Below, one piece after another: positions 31,978 to 43,624 of a stretch of DNA of 64,000 nt (positions within the stretch are counted from its first letter, which is position 1; every line of letters begins with the position of its first letter). The position numbers and the translations under genes are program-made. Below the pieces are notes generated by a model, which worked only from the letters and a program-made list of their open reading frames with translations, ran no database searches and was not told where the DNA came from. The stretch lies in assembly GCF_016808335.1 (NCBI RefSeq), contig NC_053140.1, positions 32,666,586 through 32,730,585 on the forward strand. The letters run 5' to 3'. This DNA is from Panicum virgatum (lineage: Eukaryota; Streptophyta; Magnoliopsida; Poales; Poaceae).

Positions 31978-33693
31978 TTAATGCTGTCCAAACACAAGCC
32001 TAGCATTCACCGTGTCCTTTGTCTTCCCAAGTATATTGAGAATTGTGGCAATCAAGCTCTCACATATATTCTTCTCAATGTGCATGACATCAAGATTATG
32101 TCTCAGCTTCAAATTTTTCCAATATTCCAAGTCCCACAAACAAACCTTCTGGCTCCAAATTCTCACATGAGCACTGTTGCCACTGTCCATTTCAGGACGC
32201 GTCCGTTTTTTGCTTGCTGGTTGCTTGATCCCAGGTCTAACATGGCTTACCTTCTCTAATTTTGCTAGCAACTCTTTTTTAGAAAATTTACCCGGTGGAT
32301 CATTGGTTCCATGAAGCCCAACAAATTCATTGTTCCTCCGCAAACGATGTCCCTTTGGTAAGAAACAGTAGTGACCTATATACACAATTTTAATCCTTCG
32401 GCCATATGAAAGAGGATTCTTGTCACAATGAGTACATGCAAAATAGCCTTTCGTAGTACATCCAGAAAGAGTACTTAGAGCAGGATAGTCATGAAAACAC
32501 CATCAAACTGCAGCACGGAGATTGAACTTTTTGTCACTAACAGCATCATAAGTGGACACACCCTTCCAAAGCTTAATCAAATCTTCTACAAGAGGCTATA
32601 AATCAACAAAGGGAAAGTTGTATGGAACAACAAATACAGGCCACATGATGTACTTTGTATTAAAATTGCCAAAGGGATTAAATCCATCTGTAGCAAGGCC
32701 AAGTCTGAGGTTTCTTGGATCTTTGGCAAAATCTAGATATTCTCTATCAAAATCTTGCCATGCCTCACCATCAGCAGGATGACTCATTTCCTTTTCACTA
32801 GGCTCCCTCTTTAACTTGTGCCATTGTGCATCTTCTACACCCTGCTTGGAAGCAAATATTCTCTTTAGCCTAGGTGCCAACGGAAAATAACGCAATACTT
32901 TCTGTGGAACCTTCTTTCTTTCAGGGTCTTTCCATCTTGACAAATGACAAATTGGACAATTATCATGCTTAGCATAATTCTTCCGGAACAGAACACAATT
33001 GTTAAAGCACACGTGGATTGATTCATATCCAAGTCCTAAATCCTTTAGAAGTTTCTTTGCTTCATTATATGACTTTGGGAGTGTATTGAAATCTGGAAAT
33101 GCTTCAATCAATATCTTTAAAATTGCAGAAAATGCAGTATTGGTAATTCTATAAAGTGACTTCATATGAAGTAGCTTTACTACAAAGAAGAACCTTGAAA
33201 ATTTGCTGCAACCTAGATAAAGTTGACACTTTGCCTCCTTCATCACATGATCCAAAAATGAGCCCTTATCCATCGGGTTTCCATCGTCACTGTTTCCATC
33301 TTGATTTTCACCATCAGTTCTACATTGTTCTTCTGCAGTTTGTAAATCCCTTAGAATCCCCTCAAGCCGATCATCACCATTGCTATCATCCTCAAGGACA
33401 CCCATCCCATGTAGGGAACCAGTATCACTATCATGCACAGGAAGTTCATTAGCATCTAGATTAATGTCCTCTCCATGATATATCCATCGAGTATATGTAC
33501 AGTCCATACCATTCATCAATATGTGGTTCTTGACATTGGCCTGATCTAGGTACTTTTGATTTAGGCATCTAGCACATGGGCAGAGAATCTCATCATTGTC
33601 ACCAAAATTTTCTTTAATGAAGTCCATAAATTCCTTGACAACAGTGACATATTCATTGGAAAATAGTGTGCCATGCAACCAGCTCCTATCCGT
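31978..33693 (-). pseudogene. TNP2-type transposase of CACTA A, degraded
   Basis: TNP2-family proteins carry out CACTA excision and insertion. The frame starts with a Transpos_assoc-type zinc-binding region (CPCARCLNQKY, then TYTRWIYHGE). It continues through CFNNCVLFRKNYAKHDNCPIC and SWLHG/WKDPERKKVPQKVLRYFPL to LATDGFNPFGN, and further to HNLDVMHIEKNICESL, all hallmarks of TNP2. The expected initiator before DRSWLHG is ACG instead of ATG (33691-33693). The whole frame is in one phase. About 25 codons are missing after 32596, where a LIPGPK-type block is expected, and two stops follow (TAG near 32594, TGA near 32512). The C-terminal domains are absent. Confidence 0.88.
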
Positions 33694-33944
33694 CTAATAA
33701 TGAATTGAAGAATAAAAAAATCAATAAGCCTGCACATAGTTCATATGCAAGACTGAAAAAAATCAAGGAATACATGCATACCGTGGCTGTCGGGAGGAGA
33801 GGAACCTCAGGAAAAGTCACACCAGGTGACGGGTGACACCTTTTCCTCCAGCAGCTAGCGTAGCAATGGAGGTAGGAGGCCGGCAATGCACAACTGAACA
33901 AGGGTTGATTGAAGCTGCGGGAGGAAGTTCAACACTCTACCAGC

Positions 33945-34095
33945 GGCGTAGCTCGATTCGCCGTCGGGGGCGGCCAGCGGTGCACCTCGATCCGCCGTCG
34001 GGGGCGGCCAGCAGGCTCGATCCCGTCGGGGGCGGCCAGCGACGCAGCTCGATTCGCAGTCGGGGGCAGCCAGCGGTGCAGCTCGATCTCGTCGG
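33945..34095 (+). repeat. GC-rich tandem repeat in CACTA A upstream of TNP2
   Basis: Five copies of a roughly 33-38-base unit built on CGTCGGGGGCGGCCAGC and GCAGCTCGATTCGC lie head to tail. They sit just upstream of the minus-strand TNP2 start, so they may be part of its promoter or leader. Confidence 0.75.
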
Positions 34096-34269
34096 ATCGC
34101 AGAAGGTATTTGCCTCATAGCGCGCCACCTGTGGATCCTTCATGGGCCGCTGCATTTCCACTTCAACCCAGCTCCTAATGCTTCGTGGGCCGAATCAAAT
34201 CGAGAATCGAGACAGAGGAAATTGAGACGGTGGCTCTTCTTCGTGGTCGTGGGCCGCTGCAGTTAACTT

Positions 34270-34820
34270 TTTCAAACAATTTCAAATGTTCTAGCATGTA
34301 GAAACAGTTTAGAAGAAACTTTTTCCAAACTTTTCCAAAAGTTGTTCTAGCTATGGAACATTTTCAAATGGACCCACAGAACTTTTTAAAATATTCTCAG
34401 AAGTAAATCTTGGAACTTTTTTTGGAACAATTTTAAATGGACTGATAGAAACTTTTAAAATAGTTTCAGAATTAATTCCTAGAACTTTTTGTTGGAACAA
34501 TTTCAAATGGACTGAATGAACTTTTTCAAATGTTTTCAGAACCTAAAACCCTTTTTGGAACATTTGAAATAGAGTGATAGAACTTTTTCAAATGTTCTCA
34601 GAGGCTATTCTTTAAACCTTTTTTTTGAAACATTTCAAATGAAGTGATAGAAAGTTTTCAAATGTTCTCAGAGGTAATTCTTGAATTTTTTTTGGAACAT
34701 TTCAAATGGGGTAACAAAATATTTTCAAATGTTCTCAGAAGTGATTACTGGAACCTTTTTTGGAACATTTTCAAATGGAGTGACAGAACACATTCAAATG
34801 TTCTCAGAATTCTGGTCCAG
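34270..34820. repeat. AT-rich degenerate tandem repeat block 1 of CACTA A
   Basis: A unit of about 60-70 bases recurs roughly nine times. It is built from GGAACATTTTCAAATGG, an AGTGATAGAACTTTTTCAAA variant and TGTTCTCAGAAGT. Frames read through the block are artefacts of the repeat. Confidence 0.8.
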
Positions 34821-35209
34821 ATGTTAAGAAAGATGGAACTGGAGAAAAGGTTCTATGACGAAACAGAGTAATAAACAGTACACTTAGTTTTTCAGAGCTG
34901 CAGACATGTAAACTACTTCAACTGCAAAAAGTATCATCTCATGGAACCCGGTTACTTTGACATTCTTGAGGTGCCACAACATAAAAGCTTGGCTTCAGAA
35001 TTCATGGTAGACCCCTGCAACAAAAAAAACACTATGAATTAGACCACCAAAAATGGTAAAAATTAAGAAAATGATAATGCATGTACCCACATGCAGGAAT
35101 CATGCATTATCATCATCAAATGTGATAGCTGCTCTCTTCTTACTTTGTTGCAGGGGCGTCTATATGTCACTTTCAGTGACTTCAAAAAGAATGCGTCGCA
35201 GAAGAAAAT

Positions 35210-35700
35210 GTTCCAAAACATTTAGTCTTGTTTAAAAATGTTCCGGGGTGTTCCAAAATATCTACATTTATTTGTTTTGAATATCAGTTTTGTCTCAAAA
35301 CATTCAGATTTGTTTTTGGGAACATTTCAAAGTGTTACCGAATATTTAGATGTATTTTAAAAGTGTTCTGGGACATTATGACTTGTTTAGTGGATTGTTT
35401 TGTTTTCAGAATGTTCCAAAACATTCAGTTTTGTTCTGAAACATTTAGGTTTGTTTAGAAACATTCCAGATTATTCCAAAAAGTTTCAAATTCGTCCAAA
35501 ACAATCGAATCAAATTATTCCGAAACAATTTGGAATGTGAACATGTCAAATTTGTTCATACATAGATTTGTTTCAAAAACAATCAAATATGTTTTGGAAA
35601 ACAGTTCGAAAAGTGTTTGGAAAACATTCTGACTTGTTTAGCAACATGTCCATATTGTTCCATTTTCAGATAGTTCAAAAACAAATCTGAGAATATTGAG
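35210..35700. repeat. AT-rich degenerate repeat block 2 of CACTA A
   Basis: Short units built on TTGTTT(T)GGAACATT, AAAACATTCAGATTTGTTT and GTTCCAAAA recur irregularly. They resemble block 1 in vocabulary but are less regular. Confidence 0.65.
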
Positions 35701-35806
35701 GTTGATGGAGAATTAATAACATCTTAACCCACTTTAAGAATAGAGCAAGATTGAAAGAGGTGGTCAACAGGACCAGATACATCATCAACCACTTTTCTCA
35801 GACTCC

Positions 35807-36112
35807 TTACTGACTAACCATTTCTGGGTTGTCACTTTTCTCAGATTCAGAATGAAAACAGGGATCAGATTGCTTACTAACTGAAACAATTTTAGTATTT
35901 CCATTTTTCACAGAATCAGCAGCACTACTGAGTGACATACTGTGGAGGGCCATCTCATCAGAAAGAAGTGACAAGCGATTCAGAAAAACTGGACCAAACT
36001 GATTAGCAAAATCCGTATAAGCTTTTTCATCTTTGCCAACAATACCAGCAGAAATATCACTTTTCGAGAAGTTGCAATGCTTATCTATTAGTTCTTGAAT
36101 ACATGGTATGAT
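35807..36112 (-). pseudogene. Exon-like frame of unknown origin inside CACTA A
   Basis: I do not recognise this protein. On the minus strand a 102-codon frame follows a good 3' splice site (TATTTTAG|ATC at 36113/36112) and ends at TAA (35807-35809). It has no internal ATG start, which explains why simple ORF calls miss it. It opens IIPCIQELIDKHC, continues through a GKDEKAYTDFANQFGPVF stretch, and ends in a Ser-rich part. Composition looks protein-like, unlike the repeats on either side. Upstream, a candidate first exon starts at 36717 (MSMVDFIPTSSK, donor AA|GTACG at 36683), but its phase does not fit this exon directly, so another exon would be needed between. It may be a captured host gene fragment or an extra CACTA gene. 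Confidence 0.4.
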
Positions 36113-37026
36113 CTAAAATAATAGAAAAGTAAGTATCTCTTGAACATAGCATAGTGATAAAATTAGTAGGAAAAAACTATACGTGATAAATGGAAAACAG
36201 TATGATACTGGTAGGGGAAAAAAGAAAATAAACATAATCAGATACATACATTAGGGGAATCAGACTAGGTGACTAAAAATGACATCTAGCTCAAGGCTAA
36301 ATAACTACGAAAACACGAACTGAAAAAAGAAAGAGGAATCAGACTATTTTCTAAAAAGGACCTATACAACAATAAGGCCCCTCATCTGACGAGCACAGCT
36401 ACTATATGAAACTACAATCAAGTTCGTGACTAAATCAATCAGAATCACGAAATTGGGTGACTAGAGATAACATAAAGCAAAAGAGAAGATGAATCGAACC
36501 TTTAAAGATGACCAAATTGAACTGAGTTCAAGTACGATGAGAAGATAACGAGCTAGAAACAAGTACAACAACAACATAGCCTTTTTTCCCAAGCAAGCCG
36601 GAAACAAGTACGTTGTGAAAATAAAGAAAATAGAAGAGGAATTAGAGTGTGATATGAAGAGACGAGAGGAAATGATTCGTACTTCGAAGATGTGGGAATG
36701 AAATCAACCATCGACATGAAGAGAGAAATCCCAATCGCTTGAACCTCCAGGAAGAACAGAAACCCTAACCTGGCATCGGGAAAAGAAGGCGGAGGGGATA
36801 GAAGGAGGAAAAGCAAGACCAAGCCAAAATGGGCCGTGGGCTGAAATGGGCCTCCAAAACGCGGGTCAACGAAACGAACCGAAGGCTTCTCCCACTGTTC
36901 ATCGCGCAGCAACGCGCGCGATGAATAGACTCCATGTGATTTGGGGGCGCATTAGATTTTTTGCCCAGCCTAAGATAAAAACTAAAATGAGTTTAAGTAG
37001 AATATGTTTGCACTCGTATGAACACA

Positions 37027-37097
37027 GAAGCAGTAGCGTAGTGGTAATGAGTGGGCGTTGGAGCCATGAGGTTTTGTGTTCGAAGCTGCCTTGGTTC
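37027..37097 (+). other. tRNA-like relic with pol III A and B boxes
   Basis: TAGCGTAGTGG (37034-37044) matches the A-box consensus and GTTCGAAGC (37078-37086) matches the B box, 44 bases apart as in a tRNA. Sequences at 37027-37033 and 37091-37097 could pair as an acceptor stem in six of seven positions. The T stem does not form, so this is not a working tRNA gene. A SINE or tRNA-derived remnant is possible. Confidence 0.35.
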
Positions 37098-37344
37098 GTT
37101 GTAGCCAGTTTTTGTGATTTATAGTCCGCACACATGGGCCATGGTTGTCCTAGCTGACATGTCTTACATGGCCCATAACTTGGTTATTGGGCCCAAATTT
37201 TTGCATGACAACATTACAATGATGAATTTTATTCGTCATAATTGTTCCAGCCAATTCATGATGTTTCATGCTACATGTTATGACAGTCGCAAATATTCTG
37301 TCCCAAAACACAAGCCCATTGATGGAGGCCAAATGAGCCCATCC

Positions 37345-37451
37345 CTAATCCATGACGGTAACTGAAGAATCGTCACAGATTATGTCATATTATGACATTT
37401 TCGAAAACCGTCACGCAGAATCCATCATGGACCACACTTTTTGTTGTAGTG
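37345..37451. repeat. Right subterminal region of CACTA A
   Basis: It contains CATGACGGTAACTG, ATCGTCACAGATT, TGTCATATTATGACA and CCGTCACGCAG motifs. These match the TGACG/CGTCA vocabulary of the left end. Confidence 0.7.
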
Positions 37452-38223
37452 AAGCTTCCATGATGCACGAACGAGAAATCGTGGCATGGCTCGTCGCCCA
37501 CGTTTCGGAGGCGAATGTGGAGCTTAACCGCAAGCCAGCAAGCGGGAACAGTTTGGCGTTCTGGTGTTTGAACAACGGGTGAGATCACCCTTTTTAATTT
37601 TTAACACTCCCTTTATCGAATTCGAGTCTTGAGATTAGGTGAATCTGTGTTTGGCATATAAAAAGCCAGTCGGAAAAATTTGGAATGAATACTCTACCAT
37701 AAACACATGGAGTTTAGGAGTATTTCATGCCCTTTTTATTTCTCTAGAAAAATCCCTGTAAGGAAACCAGAGACAAGACATATGTTTATGTTAACATTGT
37801 CTTATTAAAAACTTTTTATGAGAAAACCCTTATGGGAAAAATTCGTAGAAAAAGTTCAATGTGATGTGAATAAAATTATTTCTCAAGAGATAGTCCCTCT
37901 GATGATTCTTGCAACTCTCGAAGCCATTTCATACCACTAGTAGAAATAGTAGCTAAAATGACGTTTTGTCAAGCGTGGGACAGTGATCAACAGTGGGATC
38001 TCTTTTCTCCGGCACGTAGTTGCAACTAGATGGGTGCACCCTTCCGGCCTTGATTCGTATGAGTTGATGACACGTGTGGTTGTACAGGGCCAGCCGACTG
38101 TGTGAGAGACGAGAGTGGTTAGCGACGACGGTTGTCGCGAGAGCAGCGGAGCCAGGGGCCTCCTATATATCTTGTGGAAGATGGTCAAAACAACTTACCT
38201 ATAAAGCCCATTAAGGCCCAACT
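37452..38223. other. Unassigned segment between two transposons
   Basis: Bases 37455-37580 are GC-balanced and could be the former upstream or 5' untranslated region of the F-box gene. A TTATTAAAAACTTTTTATGAG...GGGAAAAATT stretch near 37790-37850 resembles sequence often seen in plant LTRs. No gene is supported. Confidence 0.35.
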
Positions 38224-39029
38224 TGATGACGACTAGGCCCGATCTTCCGAGAGGTAGGGATAAATTCGATTGGTGGAGATCTCGACGTTGACGATCTGGC
38301 TTCAAATCAGCAAGATTTGAACCCTGCAACCACTACACCACTACTCCGTTGGTTATCAACCAAGCACAACTTGATTGACTTTGCTGAGAAGGTTTTTCCT
38401 GCAAGCGAATCGAATGACACAAGCAAGAAGATGTAAACATGCAATCTGATATTGCAAATATGAAAGAAGCGAATCACAAAAGAGGAGTTCAAGAGCTCGA
38501 TTCCAAAGGACTAATCAACACAGTGGAGAAGATCATGAACGGGGGCCTTGGATCAATGTATAAGGACTTGTCGCCACAGATACAACAATGCAATGTCTGT
38601 TCCTCGAAGGAAAACACAAGACTAAATAAAACCCGAGTCTAAACAACAGCGGCTACTAAGTTTATGGGAGAACCAGGGGCGTCCTAGGGTTGGGGCGACT
38701 AGGTGGGCGCCCACAACATGGGCTTAAGGCCCGACACGATACAAAGCCTGAGAAGGCCCAAAACAGGTGATGCAGCACCTTTCCATGGTCACACAGAATG
38801 ATCCACGAATCTACTGGAGCTAGGACTAGAACCAAACGAAGCATCTAATCGTTAGCTTTCCAACACATCCAAGATCACCTCATTTGGACACCGTATGAGG
38901 GAGATATCGCCGAAACCGTGTAGGGGTGTCAGCCGAATCCGAGACGAACGCGATGACCGAGTTGGTAACGACTTGTAACTTGGAAAAGACCATGACATAA
39001 TCGTGTCCAGCCTAGCGATGTCCTCATCA
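38224..39029 (-). repeat. 3' LTR of the gag-protease element
   Basis: An 806-bp partner of 43625-44438. On the minus strand it includes a compact pair of A-box-like and B-box-like strings (38311-38345). Confidence 0.9.
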
Positions 39030-39095
39030 TCCTCCCCTTCTTGAATTGGAGTCGTCCTCGACTCCATCCCATCATCAACAATCTCCTAGAAAAGG

Positions 39096-42000
39096 TTAGT
39101 GACAACAGGATGCAAAAGTACGAGACATAGGAGCATTTGTCGAATATGCATATCGGCAAAGCATAGTATAGCAAGGTGTATCACAATTATCACAAAGCTC
39201 AGCAGCAGTAGAATTAGTAGAAAGATAAACACGTTCTTTTAATTTAATTTCTTTAGGTTTAGCATCAGACGATTCAGGAGGTGTATTCCACTACTACAAA
39301 AACTGATTAACCGAGGTGCTTTGAAAAGACCTCGGAGGCGGGCACGTTAAAAACCGTCTCGGTTAATACCTGTGATTAACTGAGGTGGTCATTTTTTATT
39401 AACCGAGATGGTTAACAAAACCGCCTCCCAAAAGTGATTAACCGAGGCGGTTGTCTTATTTACTGAGGCGGTTAAAATATCCGCCTCGCAAAATAGATTA
39501 ACCGAGGCGGACATGTATAAGATGTCCGCCTCCAAAAATCAGGCCCAGCCCGGCCCATCTAAATCTCAAAGTATATATACGAGTCCTTTAGGATTTCACC
39601 CTCACCTCTCCATCTCTCTCCTCCGCCACCCTCACGCCCACCCTCATCTCAGACCTCTGCCCCCCCCCCCGTGCGCCCTCCCTCCTCCTCACCCATCTGC
39701 TCCCCCGCCGCCCTTCCTCCTCCCCTGGCAAGCACGGATGCAGCGTCGAGCCCTTCCCCTCTCCCCTCTCTAGTGGGCCACGTGCGCAGGCTGCGGCGTC
39801 GAGCCCCTTCCCCCTCCCCTCTCCGGTGGGCCTCGTGCGCGGGCCACAACGGCAGCCGCGCATGTGCGGCGGGGGCTGGCCGAGCCCCAACGCCCTCCTC
39901 CGGTCCACCGCGGCGGCCTCCACAGATCTGGTGACGGCGAGCGCGACGGTGGTCCTCCCAGATTTGGTGAGGGTGAGCACATAGAGGGCATACTCCGGCG
40001 GCGGCGGTGCGCGTGGCCAGGCCCCTCATCCGCGGCGGCGGCGCGGCCGCGGGACCCCGAGCCCTCTCCTACCTCCTCCTCCCTCCTCCCTTCTTCCGCC
40101 CCCTCCCATGGCGGCGCGGGCTCGGCGTGATGGTGGTGCATGGCGGGGTGGGATCCGGCGACTGCGGGGCATGGCGGCGCGGGATCCGGCCGCCACGATC
40201 ATGGCGGTGCGGGATCCGGCGGCCGCGAGCTCGGCGGCCGTGGGTTCGGGGTCGGGTCCTGTAGCGGCGGCGCGCCGTCCCGGGGCTGGATCCGGGCAGA
40301 TCCAGCAGCGGCGGGACGCGCCGGACGTGGGAGGAGGCGGCGGCGGGACGCGCCGCCGGCGGGATACGGCGGCGGCTGCCGAAGGGATCGCCGGGCCTGT
40401 GATGGGCTCGGCGGGCTTCATTGTTTTTTTATTTTGATTTACCAAGGCGGGCATGGAAACCGCCTTGGTTAAGTCACGATTAACCGTGACGGTACCTCCA
40501 AGGCGGTTGGGCCTGCCCGCCTCGGAAAATACTTTTCGGCCGCCTCGGAAAATGCTTTTTGTAGTAGTGTTCTTTTCAATTTCAGCAAGCTCTTTAAAAT
40601 GTTTCCTAATATCAGCTGGAGATAACGGAAGCAAAGTAATCCTTTTGTCCTTATGCATGAAAGTGTATGTATTAGTTCTTCCATGGTGTGTAACATTATT
40701 ATCAAATTTCCATAGTCGTCCTAACAACAATGAAGATGATTGCATAGGTATGACATCAAAATCAGCATAGTCATGATAATAACCAACAGAAAAGTATATG
40801 CGTGCTGATTTAGTTACCTTAGTCTTACCACTATTGTCGAACCATTCTAGGCGGTAGGGGTGAGGAATAGAACGAGTGGGCAAATCAAACTTCTTGACCA
40901 AATCAGAACTCAGCAAGTTGCTGCAACTCCCGCTATAAATTATGGTGAGAATACGACAATCGTTGACTTTGAGAAACATGTGGAACAAATTCTTGCGTTG
41001 GATCTTCTCCTCATCCTCATGTTCCGCTTTAGAACTCAATGCACGCTGCACAAGAAGACTAGGAAGATCTGTCGTTGCAGCTACTGAATCAACTGCCTCA
41101 CCCTCATCGTCCTTCGAATCTGCAACAATGTTAGCTGCAAGAACCAAATCATCCTCAACATCACTAGCACTTACATACCCACTACCATCAGGTGCAGCGA
41201 TGAAGGCGCGAGTACTTGAACAATCCTTCATGATATGTCCCATTCCCTTGCAGCGATGACACATGATGTTTGCAGATCTACTTGAAGAACCCTTTTCCAA
41301 AGTAGTATGCTTCTTGTGTGGTTGGTTCTGCACAGTAGACACATTGCTTACCTCAGAAGCGGGTGCAGGAGATGGTGGTGTTGCTGGTAGCTTAGCAACA
41401 GGCGCCTTGGGCTTCTCAACGTCGGAACGCTGCTGAAATGATCTCCCAGTGCTGGACCTGAAAGAAAGTTGGTCTTTGCGGCGTCCCTGTACTTCCCGTT
41501 CTGCCTTAAGAGCAAGACGATACAATTGGGAAAAACGAGTCCAGTTTTTGTAATCAAGAATATCCTGTATATCACAATTTAAACCACCAAAGAACCTAGC
41601 ACTAGTTTCATCATTATCCTCATGAATACCACAAAGTGCTAGACCAATAAGCAATTCCTGATAATATTCCTTTACTCCTTTATCACCTTGTTTTAAAGTT
41701 TGCAATTTTAAACGTAGATCATGCTGGTAATAAGGAGGAACAAAATAAGACTTCATCTGTTGTTTCAAAACAGGCCAAGTTTGAGGCACAATAGCGCATT
41801 ATCAGCATTGCAAAGATTATTCCACCAAAATAGAGCAAAGTTAGTAAATTCACTAGTAGCAAGACTAACTCTATGCTCAGCAGGAACTAAATGAGAATTA
41901 AACTTTTGTTCAATAGCGAGTTCCCAATCTAAATAAGCCTCAGGATCAGCAGTACCAGCAAAAGGAATCATGGTAAATTTAGTTTTAGCAAAAGAATCAT

Positions 42001-42322
42001 TGTTACCACGATTATGATTACCTCCCATACCTTGACGATTGCACCGAAGACGGTACGCATCACGATCCTCATCATCGTCAAGGACGGCATCCTCATCCTC
42101 GTCCTCATCACCATCATGAGGGTGGCGTCGATGTCGCTATCGAGGGGGATGTTGTTCAACATGCTCAAGCCGGGTGACTAGTCCATTGATACTGTGCATC
42201 ATCTCATTGAACTTCCCGTCAATGTAGGTGTGTTGGTCATCAATAAGTTTCTTAAGCTCATCCTTGGAGACACATTCATTGAAGTCCAAAGGGGACTCCC
42301 CTCCTTTTCTTGACCCTGTCAT
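39096..42322 (-). pseudogene. gag-protease polyprotein, broken, with a nested CACTA element
   Basis: The frame starts MTGSRKGGESPLDFNECVSK at 42322. It has an in-frame TAG near 42137 and an acidic run, then KFTMIPFAGTADPEAYLDWE of the gag domain, and a frameshift near 41800. It continues with PPYYQHDLRLKLQTLKQG and a CCHC zinc knuckle, CHRCKGMGHIMKDC (near 41250). The protease region follows as ILTIIYSGSCSNLLSSDLV; the expected catalytic D-S-G reads Y-S-G here, so the catalytic Asp is lost. At 40570 a small CACTA element intervenes. Removing it and one TTC copy keeps the frame, which resumes with NTPPESSDAKPK and ends at TAA 39096-39098. No RT follows. The part of the open frame inside the CACTA element (down to 40026) is not original coding sequence. 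Confidence 0.85.
39289..40569. mobile_element. Small non-autonomous CACTA element, 1.28 kb
   Basis: Perfect 14-base terminal inverted repeats CACTACTACAAAAA lie at both ends, with 3-bp duplication TTC (39286-39288 and 40570-40572). Subterminal regions hold repeated AACCGAGGCGG / CCGCCTCGGTTAA motifs. The middle is very GC-rich. A TATATATACGAG box near 39570 is followed by a CT-rich leader, which looks like a captured promoter and first exon, but I recognise no protein. It encodes no transposase. Confidence 0.9.
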
Positions 42323-43610
42323 GGTTAGAAGACAGCAAAAGATAACACCAAAGTATTATCCCTATCAACTAACAAGTACTGGGTGGTGGTGAAAGTGGAG
42401 TGCAAAATCTCAAGCGGCTTACTACCGTCTTGCAAGTGTTCTTACCAAAGCCAAATAGGATGGTACAATCTATTGTCCAGCTGGGTGTAATAGTTGCAAG
42501 ATGAACCTGTACTGATCGAAGTATATGTGGAGCTGTGGGACAGGCACAATATGTAGGAAGGAGTAGCAAATAACGAATGCAGAGTAGCAAAGTTCAATAA
42601 GTATCCAAAGTACGAGTCACAATGCTGGCTAAGACGTGTCCTAGGCGTAGCACAATAAGTTGGAGCAAAGGACAGTGGATAAAGCTCAAAGAACAAGCAA
42701 AACAGCACTCTACGCACTTTTTTTTAATCTTTTCCCCGAAAAATCTCCAGGACTAGTAGGAATCAAGATTTCTTATTTTTTTCAACTATTTCTTATATTT
42801 TTTTCTGAATAGATGTAACACAAGCTCCAACCACAAAAATTTACACCATAAATAGAGGTGGGATGTGGTCTACAGAAAATCAGGAACGTTTCCTGAAAAC
42901 TGGAAAACAACATCGGAGCCTCAAAACTGCCTCTTTCTGATTTTTTTTAAAATTTTTAGAACGGCCCCAAATGGCGATGTGATTTGTTCGTATGTGCAGA
43001 ATTTTGTCTTCTTTCTGCTGTAAAACAATTGAGCCAAAATGGAGCACCGAGCGAAAAGTTATGCCTGTTTTACCGAAGGTAACTTGAGTTATGGTTTTGT
43101 GAAGGCACAACTGGGTAGAAACAACTGCGGCGACTAGGGCAAAGCATCCCTTAACCCCGGCACAGAACACGGCTGAGCAAAGCGTCTCAGCTAGGGCAAA
43201 GTACCCCTGATATATGTAGCAATAGGTATCGCCAGATGAAATCAAGAAGGGCTGCGATGCAAGGCGAAACAACACAGGCTGGCGCGGCAGGAAGTCACAC
43301 AAGGCGGCTAGCGAGGGCATGTCAAGTAATGGGATGGATCGACTTGTTGTTTGGGTAAAGGTGGATGGGATAGCGGTGGAAACAAACACACAGCGACGGG
43401 TGGTTGAACTATGACGAAGAACACACTAAACCAGCAACAAGACTCGACCACGGACACAAACACAATAAAGCGAATCTAAAATGAAATTGCAAAAGCCGAA
43501 AAGGTTCTAGGACAGCGAAAAAAATTTTGTAGGTTTTTCGTGGACTCTAGGTATATGAAGGCGAATGAATCTAAGGGGAAACGAAGGGTAATACCTCACA
43601 GAAAACCTAA

Positions 43611-43622
43611 GGTCTGATACCA
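43611..43622 (-). promoter_or_regulatory. Primer-binding site, initiator tRNA-Met type
   Basis: TGGTATCAGACC on the minus strand, two bases inside the 5' LTR; ten of these match the usual plant tRNA-Met primer site TGGTATCAGAGC at its start. Confidence 0.85.
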
Positions 43623-43624
43623 CT

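Larger units (their letters stand above)
28495..37451 (-). mobile_element. CACTA (En/Spm-type) transposon A, 9 kb
   Basis: It starts CACTACAAGAA and ends TTGTTGTAGTG, with a 3-bp duplication AAG on both sides (28492-28494 and 37452-37454). Both ends carry subterminal copies of CGTCAT/ATGACG-type motifs. On the minus strand it encodes a TNP2-type transposase (33693-31978) and then a Transposase_24-like protein (31888-29421). An extra exon-like frame (36112-35807) and long degenerate AT-rich tandem repeats lie between the transposase start and the right end. Stops and a deletion in TNP2 indicate it is not autonomous now. Confidence 0.92.

Noticed and set aside
40026..40569. C-terminal third of the 587-codon minus-strand frame
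   Set aside because: It is GC-rich transposon sequence past the end of the gag-protease coding region; the true frame resumes at 39288.
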